Source: Bacteroides intestinalis (GTDB lineage: Bacteria; Bacteroidota; Bacteroidia; Bacteroidales; Bacteroidaceae). Taken from it: a stretch of DNA of 64,000 nucleotides. Shown in pieces: positions 17,267 to 26,154 of this stretch (position 1 is its first letter; every line of letters begins with the position of its first letter). Under the pieces are notes generated by a model. That model was given only the letters and a program-made list of their open reading frames with translations. It did no database searches and was not told the DNA's origin. Location of the stretch: contig NZ_CABJDN010000003.1 of the NCBI RefSeq assembly GCF_902364365.1, forward strand, positions 186,001 through 250,000. The letters are read 5' to 3'. A program made the translations under genes and the position numbers.

Positions 17267-18199
17267 TTATTCAATATATTTACTATAACGTTCGAAGAAG
17301 CGCTTGAACGCTCCCCATTTCATCAACCCTTTTTCAAAGACAAAGATGCCCAGGAGAGCACAGAATATTCCCAATAATACATCAATCAGATAATGATGCC
17401 CCGAATAAACAGCTGTGCACCAGATACCCACCATAATAAATGCAAATAATGCTATCAGCCAACCCTTACAACGGTTCATTATAGCATAAGCCAACGCCAC
17501 AACCATATATGCCGCATGCAGCGAAGGAACGGCTGCAAATACATTTGCATTACGCCCATAGATAGAGTCGAATATCGTGCATCCCAGCAGTTCGTCAAAA
17601 CGCCCCAGTCCCGCCACATTTCCCGGAGTATTCAGCATCGCCTCAAATCCATAGTTCATAGCGTACCAAGGGGGAGCGGCAGGATGAATGTAATATCCGG
17701 CAAAGCCAATAAGATTAACCAGCAGGAAGACCATGGCAAAACGGAGATACATCCGGCGATCTCCCTTCAGATAAAGCCACAAACCGAAAGCTATAGGCAA
17801 AGGCACCCAGCAGAGATAGAACACCCCAGCAAAGAAATCGGCTACCGGCCAGTGATGTATGGCAAAGTATTCACAAGGAATCAGCGTAGCCCCATTCACG
17901 GATATACCGAAAAGAGACTTCTCCGCTTCATACAAGCCCTGCACATCGATAGGGTTCACCTGGTAATTGGGGTACACCCGCATCCAGTCGTAGGAAATCC
18001 CGAAAATAACAAATGGCAGCAAAGCCACTGCCAGCTTACGGGTTGTCTTTCCTGCAAAAAACAGAAACAGGAACAAGCCCGTCATTAGAAAATGCTCCGT
18101 ACGAAGTCCGATGCAAGTAGCCGTCAGCAACAGGAAAGCCAACGTAATGACTACCAGCAATGCCGTCTCTCTCACCGGAGGGAAATATCTTTTTATCAT
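17267..18199 (-). CDS. PAP2/AUR1-like membrane protein, candidate inositol phosphorylceramide synthase
   Basis: A 310-residue polytopic protein (about 6-8 membrane segments) of the PAP2_3 group. Catalytic motifs are VPSLHAAY (about residues 225-232) and YSGHHYLID (about 262-270), the two-His/Asp arrangement of yeast Aur1 and other IPC synthases. As the last gene of the inositol-lipid cluster, it probably moves phosphoinositol from phosphatidylinositol to a ceramide, releasing diacylglycerol. The cluster matches the BT_1522-1526 order described for B. thetaiotaomicron inositol lipids as I recall it. It overlaps the upstream synthase gene by 4 nt. It could instead be a plain lipid phosphatase. 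Confidence 0.82.
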   Translation of the reverse strand: MIKRYFPPVRETALLVVITLAFLLLTATCIGLRTEHFLMTGLFLFLFFAGKTTRKLAVALLPFVIFGISYDWMRVYPNYQVNPIDVQGLYEAEKSLFGISVNGATLIPCEYFAIHHWPVADFFAGVFYLCWVPLPIAFGLWLYLKGDRRMYLRFAMVFLLVNLIGFAGYYIHPAAPPWYAMNYGFEAMLNTPGNVAGLGRFDELLGCTIFDSIYGRNANVFAAVPSLHAAYMVVALAYAIMNRCKGWLIALFAFIMVGIWCTAVYSGHHYLIDVLLGIFCALLGIFVFEKGLMKWGAFKRFFERYSKYIE

Positions 18200-18855
18200 T
18201 TATTCAAAAGTTTATAGCAATGTACCAAGCGGACAAAAGCCGTCAGATTAGCCAATATGGCAATGATTGCCAGAGGAACAATCAGGATCAGCATTGGGTC
18301 GAAGAGCGTGCAATCGGAAAATACACCGCAGAACAGGGCTCCCAGACTGGTCAGCACCACTCGCTCAGGGCGCTGCATAATACCCACTTTACATTCCAGT
18401 CCCAGACCTTCGGCACGTGCGCGTACGTAACTTACCATCAGCGAACCGATCAAAGCAAGGAAAGTAATAATGGAACCCAGGAAATATCCCTGCAATATAA
18501 GATAATAGGATATACCGAACAAAGTAAACAGTTCACTGTAACGGTCGAGCACCGAATCGTACAACGCCCCGAAGGTGGAAGACATATTGCCAAGACGCGC
18601 CACGCGGCCATCCATCATGTCAAACAGCCCGGCGAAGAGTATCAGTCCGCCTGTCCATCCCACTAAAGAAAGGTCCTCTTCCGAATCTGTAACCAACCCT
18701 GCATAAATAAATATACCGGCAGCCACAATGTTAAGTATCAACCCGGTAGTAGTAATAAAGTTAGGCGTAATGCCAATTTTAATCATGCCACGCACAACGG
18801 GATTGATAATCTTGTATATCACCTGTTGCAGCCAGTCTCTGTAATTCATGTTCAT
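18196..18855 (-). CDS. CDP-alcohol phosphatidyltransferase (phosphatidylinositol-phosphate synthase)
   Basis: A 219-residue integral membrane enzyme with the complete CDP-alcohol motif D-G-x2-A-R-x8-G-x3-D-x3-D, starting at [10 protein letters not shown] and ending at [10 protein letters not shown] (about residues 66-88). With the neighbouring myo-inositol-phosphate synthase, the likely reaction is CDP-diacylglycerol plus inositol-1-phosphate to phosphatidylinositol phosphate, which the PgpA homolog would dephosphorylate. It is 1 nt from the GtrA gene and overlaps the PAP2 gene by 4 nt. Confidence 0.88.
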   Translation of the reverse strand: MNMNYRDWLQQVIYKIINPVVRGMIKIGITPNFITTTGLILNIVAAGIFIYAGLVTDSEEDLSLVGWTGGLILFAGLFDMMDGRVARLGNMSSTFGALYDSVLDRYSELFTLFGISYYLILQGYFLGSIITFLALIGSLMVSYVRARAEGLGLECKVGIMQRPERVVLTSLGALFCGVFSDCTLFDPMLILIVPLAIIAILANLTAFVRLVHCYKLLNK

Positions 18856-18856
18856 T

Positions 18857-19366
18857 CTATTTTTTCTCCAAACGTTGTTTCAGAAATCTTTTTAAGTTGT
18901 GGTTCCGGTAGACGAAGACCCGTTGCAGATAATAATTCCAGAAAAATGCAACCAGCAAGGCTACCGTGATTTTAGAGAGGATAAACACGTCATAGACGTA
19001 ATATCCCAGCAACCCGTTCACCCACTTCATTCCTGCCAGCCATTCCGTCAAAGCAAAAGTACCCCATGTATTGATAAGGATGCTCCCACCCCATACTATG
19101 AAATACTTCAGCCCCACATGTATCTTCTTGCAGTCTTCCGCCTTAAATACCCATTCATAGTTGATTACACAATTGACCATGCCGCCAACCACGGAACCGA
19201 TAAATGTGGCATACAAATAGTATACACCAAACAATTTCACCAACAGAATAGTTATCAGAAAATCGATTACAGTGGCTATCTGTGCAGAAAGCTGCGCCTT
19301 CATAAAAAGCCACACTTCCCTGCGCCAACCTGCAAACCGACTCTGTTCATCTACTCCATCCACCAT
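18857..19366 (-). CDS. GtrA-family membrane protein
   Basis: A 169-residue protein with four membrane segments (about residues 25-47, 55-75, 90-110, 125-148) of the GtrA family, members of which are thought to help move lipid-linked sugars or other lipid precursors across the inner membrane. Its role in the inositol-lipid cluster is unknown; a lipid-translocation or scaffold role is a guess. The C-terminus is very basic ([11 protein letters not shown]). It overlaps pgpA by 16 nt, so the two are translationally coupled. The start could be the later Met at MKAQLSAQ. Confidence 0.82.
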   Translation of the reverse strand: MVDGVDEQSRFAGWRREVWLFMKAQLSAQIATVIDFLITILLVKLFGVYYLYATFIGSVVGGMVNCVINYEWVFKAEDCKKIHVGLKYFIVWGGSILINTWGTFALTEWLAGMKWVNGLLGYYVYDVFILSKITVALLVAFFWNYYLQRVFVYRNHNLKRFLKQRLEKK

Positions 19367-19824
19367 CTTGCCACTATTAAAACGATGAAACCATACACTC
19401 CCGCCAATACATCATCCATCATCACCCCGACTCCACCCGGCAAGTTTTCCATCCGCCGGATGCCCAGCGGCTTCAGAATATCAAAGAAGCGGAACAAAAC
19501 AAATGCTGCCAGTCCATACCAGATATGACCTGCCGGAACTGCCAGAAGCGTGATCCACACACCTACCATCTCATCCACCACCACGCGCGACGGATCTTCA
19601 CCCCAGTAGGGTTCCAGACGGTCGGTAGCCCAAATGCCGGCTACGGTGAACAGGGATATCAATGCGACAGTCGTCCACAACAGACAGGTTTCTGATATGA
19701 GTAAAGAAAGTCCGAACCAGATTAGCGTAGCGAGTAAAGCGCCCGCCGTGCCCGGAGCAAAGGGAGAAAAGCCTGAGCCGAAGCCCGTGCCTATCAGGAC
19801 AGGGAAGAAGGAAGGTCTCCTCAT
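19351..19824 (-). CDS. pgpA: PgpA-family phosphatase, likely phosphatidylinositol-phosphate phosphatase
   Basis: A 157-residue membrane protein of the phosphatidylglycerophosphatase A family: GTGFGSGFSPFAPGTAGALLATLIW near the start, then DPSRVVVDEMVGVWITL, and FRFFDILKPLGIRRMENLPGGVGVMMDDVLAG (about 110-140) with the acidic metal-binding residues. In this cluster it most likely removes the phosphate from phosphatidylinositol phosphate, as proposed for BT_1525, rather than serving phosphatidylglycerol. The ortholog for phosphatidylglycerol could be elsewhere. Confidence 0.88.
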   Translation of the reverse strand: MRRPSFFPVLIGTGFGSGFSPFAPGTAGALLATLIWFGLSLLISETCLLWTTVALISLFTVAGIWATDRLEPYWGEDPSRVVVDEMVGVWITLLAVPAGHIWYGLAAFVLFRFFDILKPLGIRRMENLPGGVGVMMDDVLAGVYGFIVLIVARWWME

Positions 19825-19835
19825 AGAAAAAAGAT

Positions 19836-19925
19836 ATAAAAGAGTGATAAGGTGATAAAATGGTAAAGCGGTAAAGTAATACTACATCACCACTTTATCA
19901 CTCTACCACCTTATCACCTTATTAT
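19836..19925. repeat. Imperfect palindrome of 8-bp subunits between ino1 and pgpA
   Basis: The left arm repeats units like AGAGTGAT, AAGGTGAT, AAAATGGT, AAAGCGGT on an 8-bp period; the right arm carries the complementary ATCACTCT, ACCACCTT, ATCACCTT series. It sits in the only sizeable gap of the inositol cluster. Confidence 0.65.
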
Positions 19926-19931
19926 TATTTA

Positions 19932-21227
19932 TTAATCCAGATAGCTCGGTGATTTTTCACCCACCATCGTACGGATTGTTTCTTTCACCATTCTCCATTG
20001 AGTGAACAGATCATGGATCGGTTCATGCTCAAAGTCGTGCATCGGGCTCTTGCAGAAGAATGACAACCAGGTCTGGATTCCAGACATACCTGCACGCAAT
20101 GCCAGGTCACTGAAAATAACGAGGTCGAGTGCAATAGGAGCTGCAAGAATAGAGTCGCGGCACAGGAAGTTTACTTTGATTTCCATCGGGTAACCCATCC
20201 ATCCGAAGATGTCGATGTTATCCCATGCTTCCTTATTATCTTTACGGGGAGGATAGTAGTTGATACGAACCTTGTGGTAAACATCACCATAGAGGTCGGG
20301 ATATTTTTCCGGTTCGAAGATGTTATCGATAACAGACAGCTTGCTGACTTCTTTTGTTTTGAAGTTTTCGGGTTGATCGAGCACTTCACCGTCACGGTTA
20401 CCCAGGATGTTGGTAGAGAACCAACCGCTTACACCCAGCATACGAGTCTTGAACATCGGAGCGAGCACTGTTTTCATCAGTGTCTGTCCACTCTTGAAGT
20501 CCTTACCGGAAATGGGCACATTCATCTTCTTAGAGAATTCCCACATTGCCGGAGTATCTACGCACAGGTTAGGAGCACCCATGATGAACGGAGCACCTTC
20601 TGCAATTGCAGCATAAGCATAGCACATACTCGGAGAAATCACTTCCGTGTTATTAGCCTTCATTGCTTCTTCCAAAGCGGCAAGCGACTCGTGTTCTTTA
20701 CACAACGGAACGTAGATCTCGGTACTTGCAGCCCACAGCACGGCAATACGCTCGCAGTTGTTGGCAGCCTTGAAGTTACGGATATCCTCACGCAGTTGCT
20801 CCACCATTTCCCAGCGGGTAGCGGCGTTCTTGATATACGTACCATTCAGGCGTTTTGCAAAGTTGTGGTCAAAGGCAGCAGGCATCGGCTTGATGGCTTG
20901 CAATTCCTCTTTTACCAGATTTAAATCTTTTTCTTTCAGAACTTCTGCATACATCGCAGCTTCGTATGCATTATCAGGGAAGATATCCCATCCGCCGAAA
21001 ACAATGTCGTTCAAATCTGCCAAAGGCACTACGTCCTTAATCAGCTTTTCGTCGTTGTTCTCCATGCGTATTGTGGCCATCTGTGTAATAGACCCAATAG
21101 GTTTTGCCAGTCCCTTACGAGCAGCTAACGTACCCGTTATCATGGTGGTTGAGACCGCGCCACCCACTCCGACTACCAGTACACCCAAACGACCAGTTGC
21201 CGGCTTAATGTTTTCTTTCATTGCCAT
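19932..21227 (-). CDS. ino1: myo-Inositol-1-phosphate synthase
   Basis: A 431-residue NAD-dependent enzyme that turns glucose-6-phosphate into inositol-1-phosphate, the head group of the lipid cluster. Visible features are the NAD site GVGGAVSTTMITGTLAARKG (residues about 17-36), IVFGGWDIFPDNAYEAA, the SGKDFKSGQTLMKTVLAPM block (about 240-258) and NFLCRDSILAAPIALDL near the C-terminus, all family signatures. It is first in the minus-strand cluster, separated from pgpA by a 107-bp palindromic region. This links central sugar metabolism to inositol phospho- and sphingolipids, which affect envelope and host interaction in gut Bacteroides. Confidence 0.92.
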   Translation of the reverse strand: MAMKENIKPATGRLGVLVVGVGGAVSTTMITGTLAARKGLAKPIGSITQMATIRMENNDEKLIKDVVPLADLNDIVFGGWDIFPDNAYEAAMYAEVLKEKDLNLVKEELQAIKPMPAAFDHNFAKRLNGTYIKNAATRWEMVEQLREDIRNFKAANNCERIAVLWAASTEIYVPLCKEHESLAALEEAMKANNTEVISPSMCYAYAAIAEGAPFIMGAPNLCVDTPAMWEFSKKMNVPISGKDFKSGQTLMKTVLAPMFKTRMLGVSGWFSTNILGNRDGEVLDQPENFKTKEVSKLSVIDNIFEPEKYPDLYGDVYHKVRINYYPPRKDNKEAWDNIDIFGWMGYPMEIKVNFLCRDSILAAPIALDLVIFSDLALRAGMSGIQTWLSFFCKSPMHDFEHEPIHDLFTQWRMVKETIRTMVGEKSPSYLD

Positions 21228-21328
21228 TGTATCTTTTAAAGTTTAAAAAATTGCTCAAATTTAGACTATTTTGTTCAATTGAGACTCGTCTTTTTATCCG
21301 ATTTAATGTTCTGTTAGTAAGATTTAAG

Positions 21329-23875
21329 TTAAAAGGTCATGTGCAGACTGATTCTAAGACCGGATTTATCAATTCCGGGCAGATTTCTGTAAGTTAATCG
21401 CCAGACATAATCGAAGCGAAGCACCTTCAAAATATTCTCTACACCGACCCCCACTTCCATATAAGGAGTATCTCCCATATAAGAGGTTGTGACGGGAAAA
21501 CGGAAGAGGTCATTGCTGACTGTCGGATTATTTTTGTCGCTCAAATTCCCGTACAATCCCCTAAACGAAAGGACTTCACGCCATTTCAACTTTTTCAGCA
21601 AAGGTACGCGGTTGAACAAAAAGCCATTTAGATAGTAAGTAACGTCCCACGAAGCATATTCATCGTTCATAAACTCCATGGCATTCATCAGGGAGTAAGA
21701 CTCCGGCTGAATGGTATAAGAGAGGTTGGCGTTCGGGATAATCAGTAACGGGAAAGGTACTTTATCCCAAACTTTTCCGGCTTTCAGAATGACGTCCGTA
21801 TAGCCGAAGGCCGAAAACCAGAAACGTTTCTGAAAACCGGCCTCTGTATATTGATAGGTGTAATCGCCGCCCAACACTCCTTTTGCAGCCATCGTATGCG
21901 AAAGCGAGAAGACCGGAGCATCCAGTGATACCGGGAAGCGGTTCCATTGCGTCTGAAAGAATTTTTCATTCGGCGCATAACGCAATTTTACTTCAAACTC
22001 GGTATTCGATATATTCTTCACGGGCGTTGCCATCTCATCCTGTTTCAGGAAAGGGATGAGATACGAAGACTCATCCTGCCGGAATCGGGAAGTGAGCTGA
22101 AAAGAGAAGCCGGAATGGAACTCATTGGTGTAAGTCAGCTCCGCCTTGCGCTGATAGCCTATCCGGTCGTCCTTCTGGCGCTTCAAGCTCAGGAATACGT
22201 TGTCCTGACTGGTATAGAGGTAATGCTGCCCGTATTGGTTTACATCCGAGGTATATCGTGCTTTCAAAGAGTGAATAGGAAATTCGTTGGCATACTCCTT
22301 CTTCTTATGGAAAGAATATTCCACTTCCGCCATCCCCTTCATCCGGTGGTCTTTAAAACCGTAGGCCATATATCCTTTATAGAACAGGTGCGGATTGAGC
22401 CACGCCGTAGTCATACCGCCCGCACGCAGGCGCACACCTTCCAGGGTGTTGCCGCTTATGGTGGTATTCATCATACCTATATAGAACAGGGGTTCTTTCT
22501 CTTTAGGTGCGGGTATGTAGCCGGTAAACAGCACTTTCAAGGTCTTCTCCGTCCAGTAATAGACAGGATACGTGCGAAGCTGCGCCATCATTTTATCAAC
22601 GGAAGTTTCCTTCTTGCTGACTTCCACCTGACGGTTATCGTCCCAGTAAGCTTCCGTGCGATGCGTTGCTTCGGCCGGCTCAATCACTTTTTCCGGCTTC
22701 TTGAAGGCCGAAAGGGCATCCGCAGAAGGTTCATACACATAATTCCTGTAATACACATCCCGCTTGGCATAGATACCGTCACTGTTGTCCACCAGCTTGA
22801 ATTCGGTGGTGATATGTTCGTCAGCCAACTGGCGCGTACCATCCGCCCCACGGGTAAAGTTCTGTTCCAAAGACATATAATCCACAAAATTCAGATTGAT
22901 CTTCTGTGGAAAGTTCATGGTGGAACGACGCACGAAATAGGTACTGTCCAACGTAACGTACAAATGTCCCGTAAAACCGAAGGACTCGGAATTGAAGGGT
23001 ACGAACGTCAGGTCCACACAAGGCTGGCCCGCTATCGTAAGCGTGTCCATCAGATAATATTTATAGAATGAAGGTCCCAGGGAAGAAAGCGGGCTTACGA
23101 ACTTATTGGTGAACAGTGTGATGTTGTTTTCATAAATATCGACATCGGTCATTGTCACACTGATGGCTTGCTCCATGCCTTGCTGCGAAAGCATCTCATC
23201 CACACCGGCCTGTCGGCGGGCATGTACGCGTTGTTTCTGACTTTTGGGAGATTTGCGGTAATAATCCGTAGCCAGCAGCTCACGGTTGGAAACGGCAAGC
23301 ACAGGCTTTCCCGTAACGGCGGAAGTATCTACGTAGTCCGTCAGGAACTTGAATTTACGATAAAGCCACTTCTGCTGCTTTGCACTGTCGAAGTTGTTGA
23401 TGGCAAAGGTCATCTTCTCATAACGGTCCCGTTGCCAGAAGTCCAACTCTTTGGGCGAATAGTCATCCCGATGTTCTATCATCTGTCTCACAAATTCCAC
23501 GGCGGGATTATCTTTTTTCTTGTATCGCTCCCGCTTAGGCTTTACCACCACTTCGTTCAGGGCATACGTTGCCGGAGAAAGGGCGATGGTAAGGCGGATG
23601 CCTTGTGCCGGATGAATAAGGCGGGTGTATTCATTATATCCAATGGCAGAAATAACCAGCACGGCTTGGGGGCGGTAGGTATTGAAAGAAAACTGTCCTT
23701 TGTCGTTGGTCATGCCTCCCTCGGTAGTACCTTTCAGATATACAGATGTATAAGGGAGAGGCTCACGGGTTAACGAGTCTGTAACAACACCTTGTACCAC
23801 ATATTGTGCTTGCAGGGGGAAGCTCATCCAGCAAAGGCTGATGAACAATAAAATCCTTAAAAAAGTAAACCTCAT
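21329..23875 (-). CDS. DUF5686 outer-membrane protein with carboxypeptidase-like regulatory domain
   Basis: From the ATG at 23875 the product has 848 residues. It starts with a signal peptide (RILLFISLCWMSFPLQAQ), then a CarboxypepD_reg-like beta-sandwich (about 25-110, VVQGVVTDSLTREPLPYTSVYLKGT), and the long DUF5686 region, which is rich in alternating beta strands and ends in a Phe (LHMTF), as outer-membrane barrels do. Function is unknown; the fold resembles a TonB-receptor-like barrel without a plug. A longer frame starts 90 nt earlier, but its extra residues (RVRPPDPRRPRP) precede the signal peptide and are rejected. The gene seems monocistronic. Confidence 0.85.
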   Translation of the reverse strand: MRFTFLRILLFISLCWMSFPLQAQYVVQGVVTDSLTREPLPYTSVYLKGTTEGGMTNDKGQFSFNTYRPQAVLVISAIGYNEYTRLIHPAQGIRLTIALSPATYALNEVVVKPKRERYKKKDNPAVEFVRQMIEHRDDYSPKELDFWQRDRYEKMTFAINNFDSAKQQKWLYRKFKFLTDYVDTSAVTGKPVLAVSNRELLATDYYRKSPKSQKQRVHARRQAGVDEMLSQQGMEQAISVTMTDVDIYENNITLFTNKFVSPLSSLGPSFYKYYLMDTLTIAGQPCVDLTFVPFNSESFGFTGHLYVTLDSTYFVRRSTMNFPQKINLNFVDYMSLEQNFTRGADGTRQLADEHITTEFKLVDNSDGIYAKRDVYYRNYVYEPSADALSAFKKPEKVIEPAEATHRTEAYWDDNRQVEVSKKETSVDKMMAQLRTYPVYYWTEKTLKVLFTGYIPAPKEKEPLFYIGMMNTTISGNTLEGVRLRAGGMTTAWLNPHLFYKGYMAYGFKDHRMKGMAEVEYSFHKKKEYANEFPIHSLKARYTSDVNQYGQHYLYTSQDNVFLSLKRQKDDRIGYQRKAELTYTNEFHSGFSFQLTSRFRQDESSYLIPFLKQDEMATPVKNISNTEFEVKLRYAPNEKFFQTQWNRFPVSLDAPVFSLSHTMAAKGVLGGDYTYQYTEAGFQKRFWFSAFGYTDVILKAGKVWDKVPFPLLIIPNANLSYTIQPESYSLMNAMEFMNDEYASWDVTYYLNGFLFNRVPLLKKLKWREVLSFRGLYGNLSDKNNPTVSNDLFRFPVTTSYMGDTPYMEVGVGVENILKVLRFDYVWRLTYRNLPGIDKSGLRISLHMTF

Positions 23876-24164
23876 ACCTATTTTTATAATGTTGAAAGAT
23901 GAATGAGAATTCAGGGGGGAATGGGGACGCGGACGACGCGGATCAGGCGGACGAACGCGTACCAATTTTCGCTAAATAATCATTCCTCCTTCTTTAACGC
24001 CCGCAAAGGTACGTAAGAAAACTTTTTTATAAAGTTCAGTTTTGCTGAATAAATGTTCTAAAAAACCACTTTTGCGCAAAACACTTCCTTTGGCAAGCTG
24101 TTGTATATACTTTAAACGACGCAAAAAGCATCGAAAACCAATTAATAACCTAAACAACTTAATT

Positions 24165-25859
24165 ATGGAATGGATAATAAACCAGCTCAGGGAGCGCCCC
24201 GAACTTGCCATATTCCTCACCCTGTTCCTGGGGTTCTGGCTTGGCAAACTACGTATCGGGAAGTTCAGCTTGGGGACGGTCACAAGCGTATTGCTTGTAG
24301 GCGTATTGGTAGGACAACTGAAGATCGACGTACCGGGCCCCATCAAATCAGTGTTCTTTCTTCTCTTTCTGTTCGCCGTCGGGTATAAAGTGGGACCGCA
24401 GTTCTTCCGCGGGCTGAAAAAGGACGGACTCCCCCAGGTAGGCTTTGCCGTACTGATGTGTGTATCGGTATTGGTGGTGACCTGGCTTCTCGCCCTCGTG
24501 ATGGGCTATAATCCCGGTGAAGCCGCCGGATTACTGGCAGGTTCGCAAACCATCTCCGCCGTCATCGGAGTGGCCGAAGACACCATGGCAAACATGGGAC
24601 TGGACGAGGCGCAACGCCAAAGTTATATCAATATCATCCCCGTATCATACGCTGTGACTTACGTTTTCGGTACGGCAGGTTCAGCCTGGGTACTCTCCTC
24701 CCTCGGTCCCAAACTGTTGGGCGGACTGGAGAAAGTGAAAGCCGCCTGCAAAGAACTGGAAGCCAAAATGGGCAGTTCCGAGGCAGACGAACCGGGCTTC
24801 ATGCACGCCGCACGCCCCGTAACTTTCCGCGCCTACAAGATAGAAAACGAATGGTTCAAGCAAGGCCGTCGGGTGATAGACCTGGAAATGTACTTCCAGA
24901 AAGATGGTAAACGCCTGTTCGTAGAGCGCCTGCGCAAGCAAGGAGTCGTTCGGGATGTATCCCCGAATACCGTATTGAATATAGGAGACGAAGTCGTTCT
25001 CAGCGGACGCCGTGAATTCGTTATCGGCGAAGAGGACTGGATAGGCAATGAAGTACAGGACGCACAGTTGCTTGATTTCCCCGCAGAAACGTTACCTGTC
25101 ACGGTCACAAAGAAAACGTTCGCCGGAAAGACAGTGGCGAATATCCGCCGGCACAAATTCATGCATGGCGTCAGCATCCGCAGCATCAAGCGTGCGGGAA
25201 TTGAAATACCCGTACTGGCACAGACCAAATTGGATGCCGGCGACGTCATCGAAGTAGTAGGCACAAAGCAGGAAGTGGAAAGTGCCGCTGCACAAATAGG
25301 ATATGTGGACCGGCCTACCCACCAAACGGATATGATATTCGTAGGATTAGGTATTCTGATAGGCGGTTTGTTCGGTGCATTATCCATCCACATCGGTGGT
25401 GTTCCCATCAGTCTGAGTACGAGTGGAGGTGCATTGATAGCCGGATTATTCTTCGGTTGGCTGCGCAGCAAGCATCCTACGTTCGGACGCATTCCCGAAG
25501 CTTCTCTGTGGGTACTGAATAATGTAGGGCTGAATATGTTCATCGCAGTAGTAGGAATAGCCGCCGGACCGAGTTTTGTACAGGGTTTCCGGGATGTCGG
25601 GCTCAGCTTGTTCATTGTGGGGGCCATAGCCACTACCCTGCCGTTGATCATCGGTTTGCTACTGGGTAAGTACGTCTTCAAGTTCCACCCTGCAATAACA
25701 CTGGGATGCTGTGCCGGAGCACGTACAACGACAGCCGCGCTGGGAGCAATACAAGATGCAGTGGAAAGCGAAACGCCTGCGCTGGGCTATACCGTAACGT
25801 ATGCTGTGGGCAACACTTTATTAATAATATGGGGTGTCGTCATCGTACTGCTGATTTAA
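24165..25859 (+). CDS. aspT: Aspartate:alanine antiporter (AspT family)
   Basis: A 564-residue inner-membrane exchanger. Two blocks of five or so membrane helices (about 10-165 and 385-564) flank two TrkA-C/RCK domains (about 205-375), the AspT/YidE layout. [20 protein letters not shown] and [17 protein letters not shown] are the paired family motifs of the two halves. With aspD downstream, imported aspartate is decarboxylated to alanine and CO2, the exchange and proton use giving proton motive force. ATG 24165 was taken, since the frame upstream of it is basic and lacks homology. A 22-bp periodic array lies between this gene and aspD. Confidence 0.92.
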   Translation: MEWIINQLRERPELAIFLTLFLGFWLGKLRIGKFSLGTVTSVLLVGVLVGQLKIDVPGPIKSVFFLLFLFAVGYKVGPQFFRGLKKDGLPQVGFAVLMCVSVLVVTWLLALVMGYNPGEAAGLLAGSQTISAVIGVAEDTMANMGLDEAQRQSYINIIPVSYAVTYVFGTAGSAWVLSSLGPKLLGGLEKVKAACKELEAKMGSSEADEPGFMHAARPVTFRAYKIENEWFKQGRRVIDLEMYFQKDGKRLFVERLRKQGVVRDVSPNTVLNIGDEVVLSGRREFVIGEEDWIGNEVQDAQLLDFPAETLPVTVTKKTFAGKTVANIRRHKFMHGVSIRSIKRAGIEIPVLAQTKLDAGDVIEVVGTKQEVESAAAQIGYVDRPTHQTDMIFVGLGILIGGLFGALSIHIGGVPISLSTSGGALIAGLFFGWLRSKHPTFGRIPEASLWVLNNVGLNMFIAVVGIAAGPSFVQGFRDVGLSLFIVGAIATTLPLIIGLLLGKYVFKFHPAITLGCCAGARTTTAALGAIQDAVESETPALGYTVTYAVGNTLLIIWGVVIVLLI

Positions 25860-25872
25860 CCCGGCGGATATA

Positions 25873-26136
25873 GCATACAACTGATATACCGTATGCAAGA
25901 AACTAATCGCCGCGATGCGAAGAACTAATCTTCAAGATGCATATTATTATTCTTACAACAACTATTGTAATAAAGAAATATATCTATTGTAAGAAAGCAA
26001 CACAGTTATTGTAAGATACAATAACAGTTATGGTATGAATAGTTTTATGCATCTCCGAGAATAGATTCTTGCATCCCGAGAGTCAGTCTATCGCACTCAC
26101 AGGATTAGTCTATTACACCCCAAAATTAGATGATAA
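25873..26136. repeat. Degenerate array of twelve 22-bp units between aspT and aspD
   Basis: Cut every 22 bp from 25873, the units start GCATACAA, GCAAGAAA, GCGAAGAA, GCATATTA, ACTATTGT, TCTATTGT, GTTATTGT, GTTATGGT, GCATCTCC, GCATCCCG, GCACTCAC and ACACCCCA. Neighbouring units resemble each other more than distant ones: units 2 and 3 share CTAATC at offset 8, units 5-7 share TATTGTAA, and units 10-11 share AGTCTAT near the end. This is neither a CRISPR array (no constant repeat) nor coding. The function is unknown. Confidence 0.6.
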
Positions 26137-26154
26137 CAATTAAAACTTAACGAA

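Noticed and set aside
23925..23965. GC-rich patch upstream of the DUF5686 gene as a tRNA remnant or N-terminal extension
   Set aside because: It has repeated CCGC units but no acceptor or T-arm pairing, and as an extension it would precede the signal peptide. It may be one arm of a subunit palindrome, but its partner arm is missing.
24131..24150. Second sigma-54 promoter upstream of aspT
   Set aside because: TTTGGCAAGCTGTTGTA resembles the consensus, but the spacing is one base short and the -12 box reads TTGT.
25873..26136. CRISPR array between aspT and aspD
   Set aside because: The period of 22 bp is too short, no unit is constant, there are no distinct spacers and no cas genes lie in the window.
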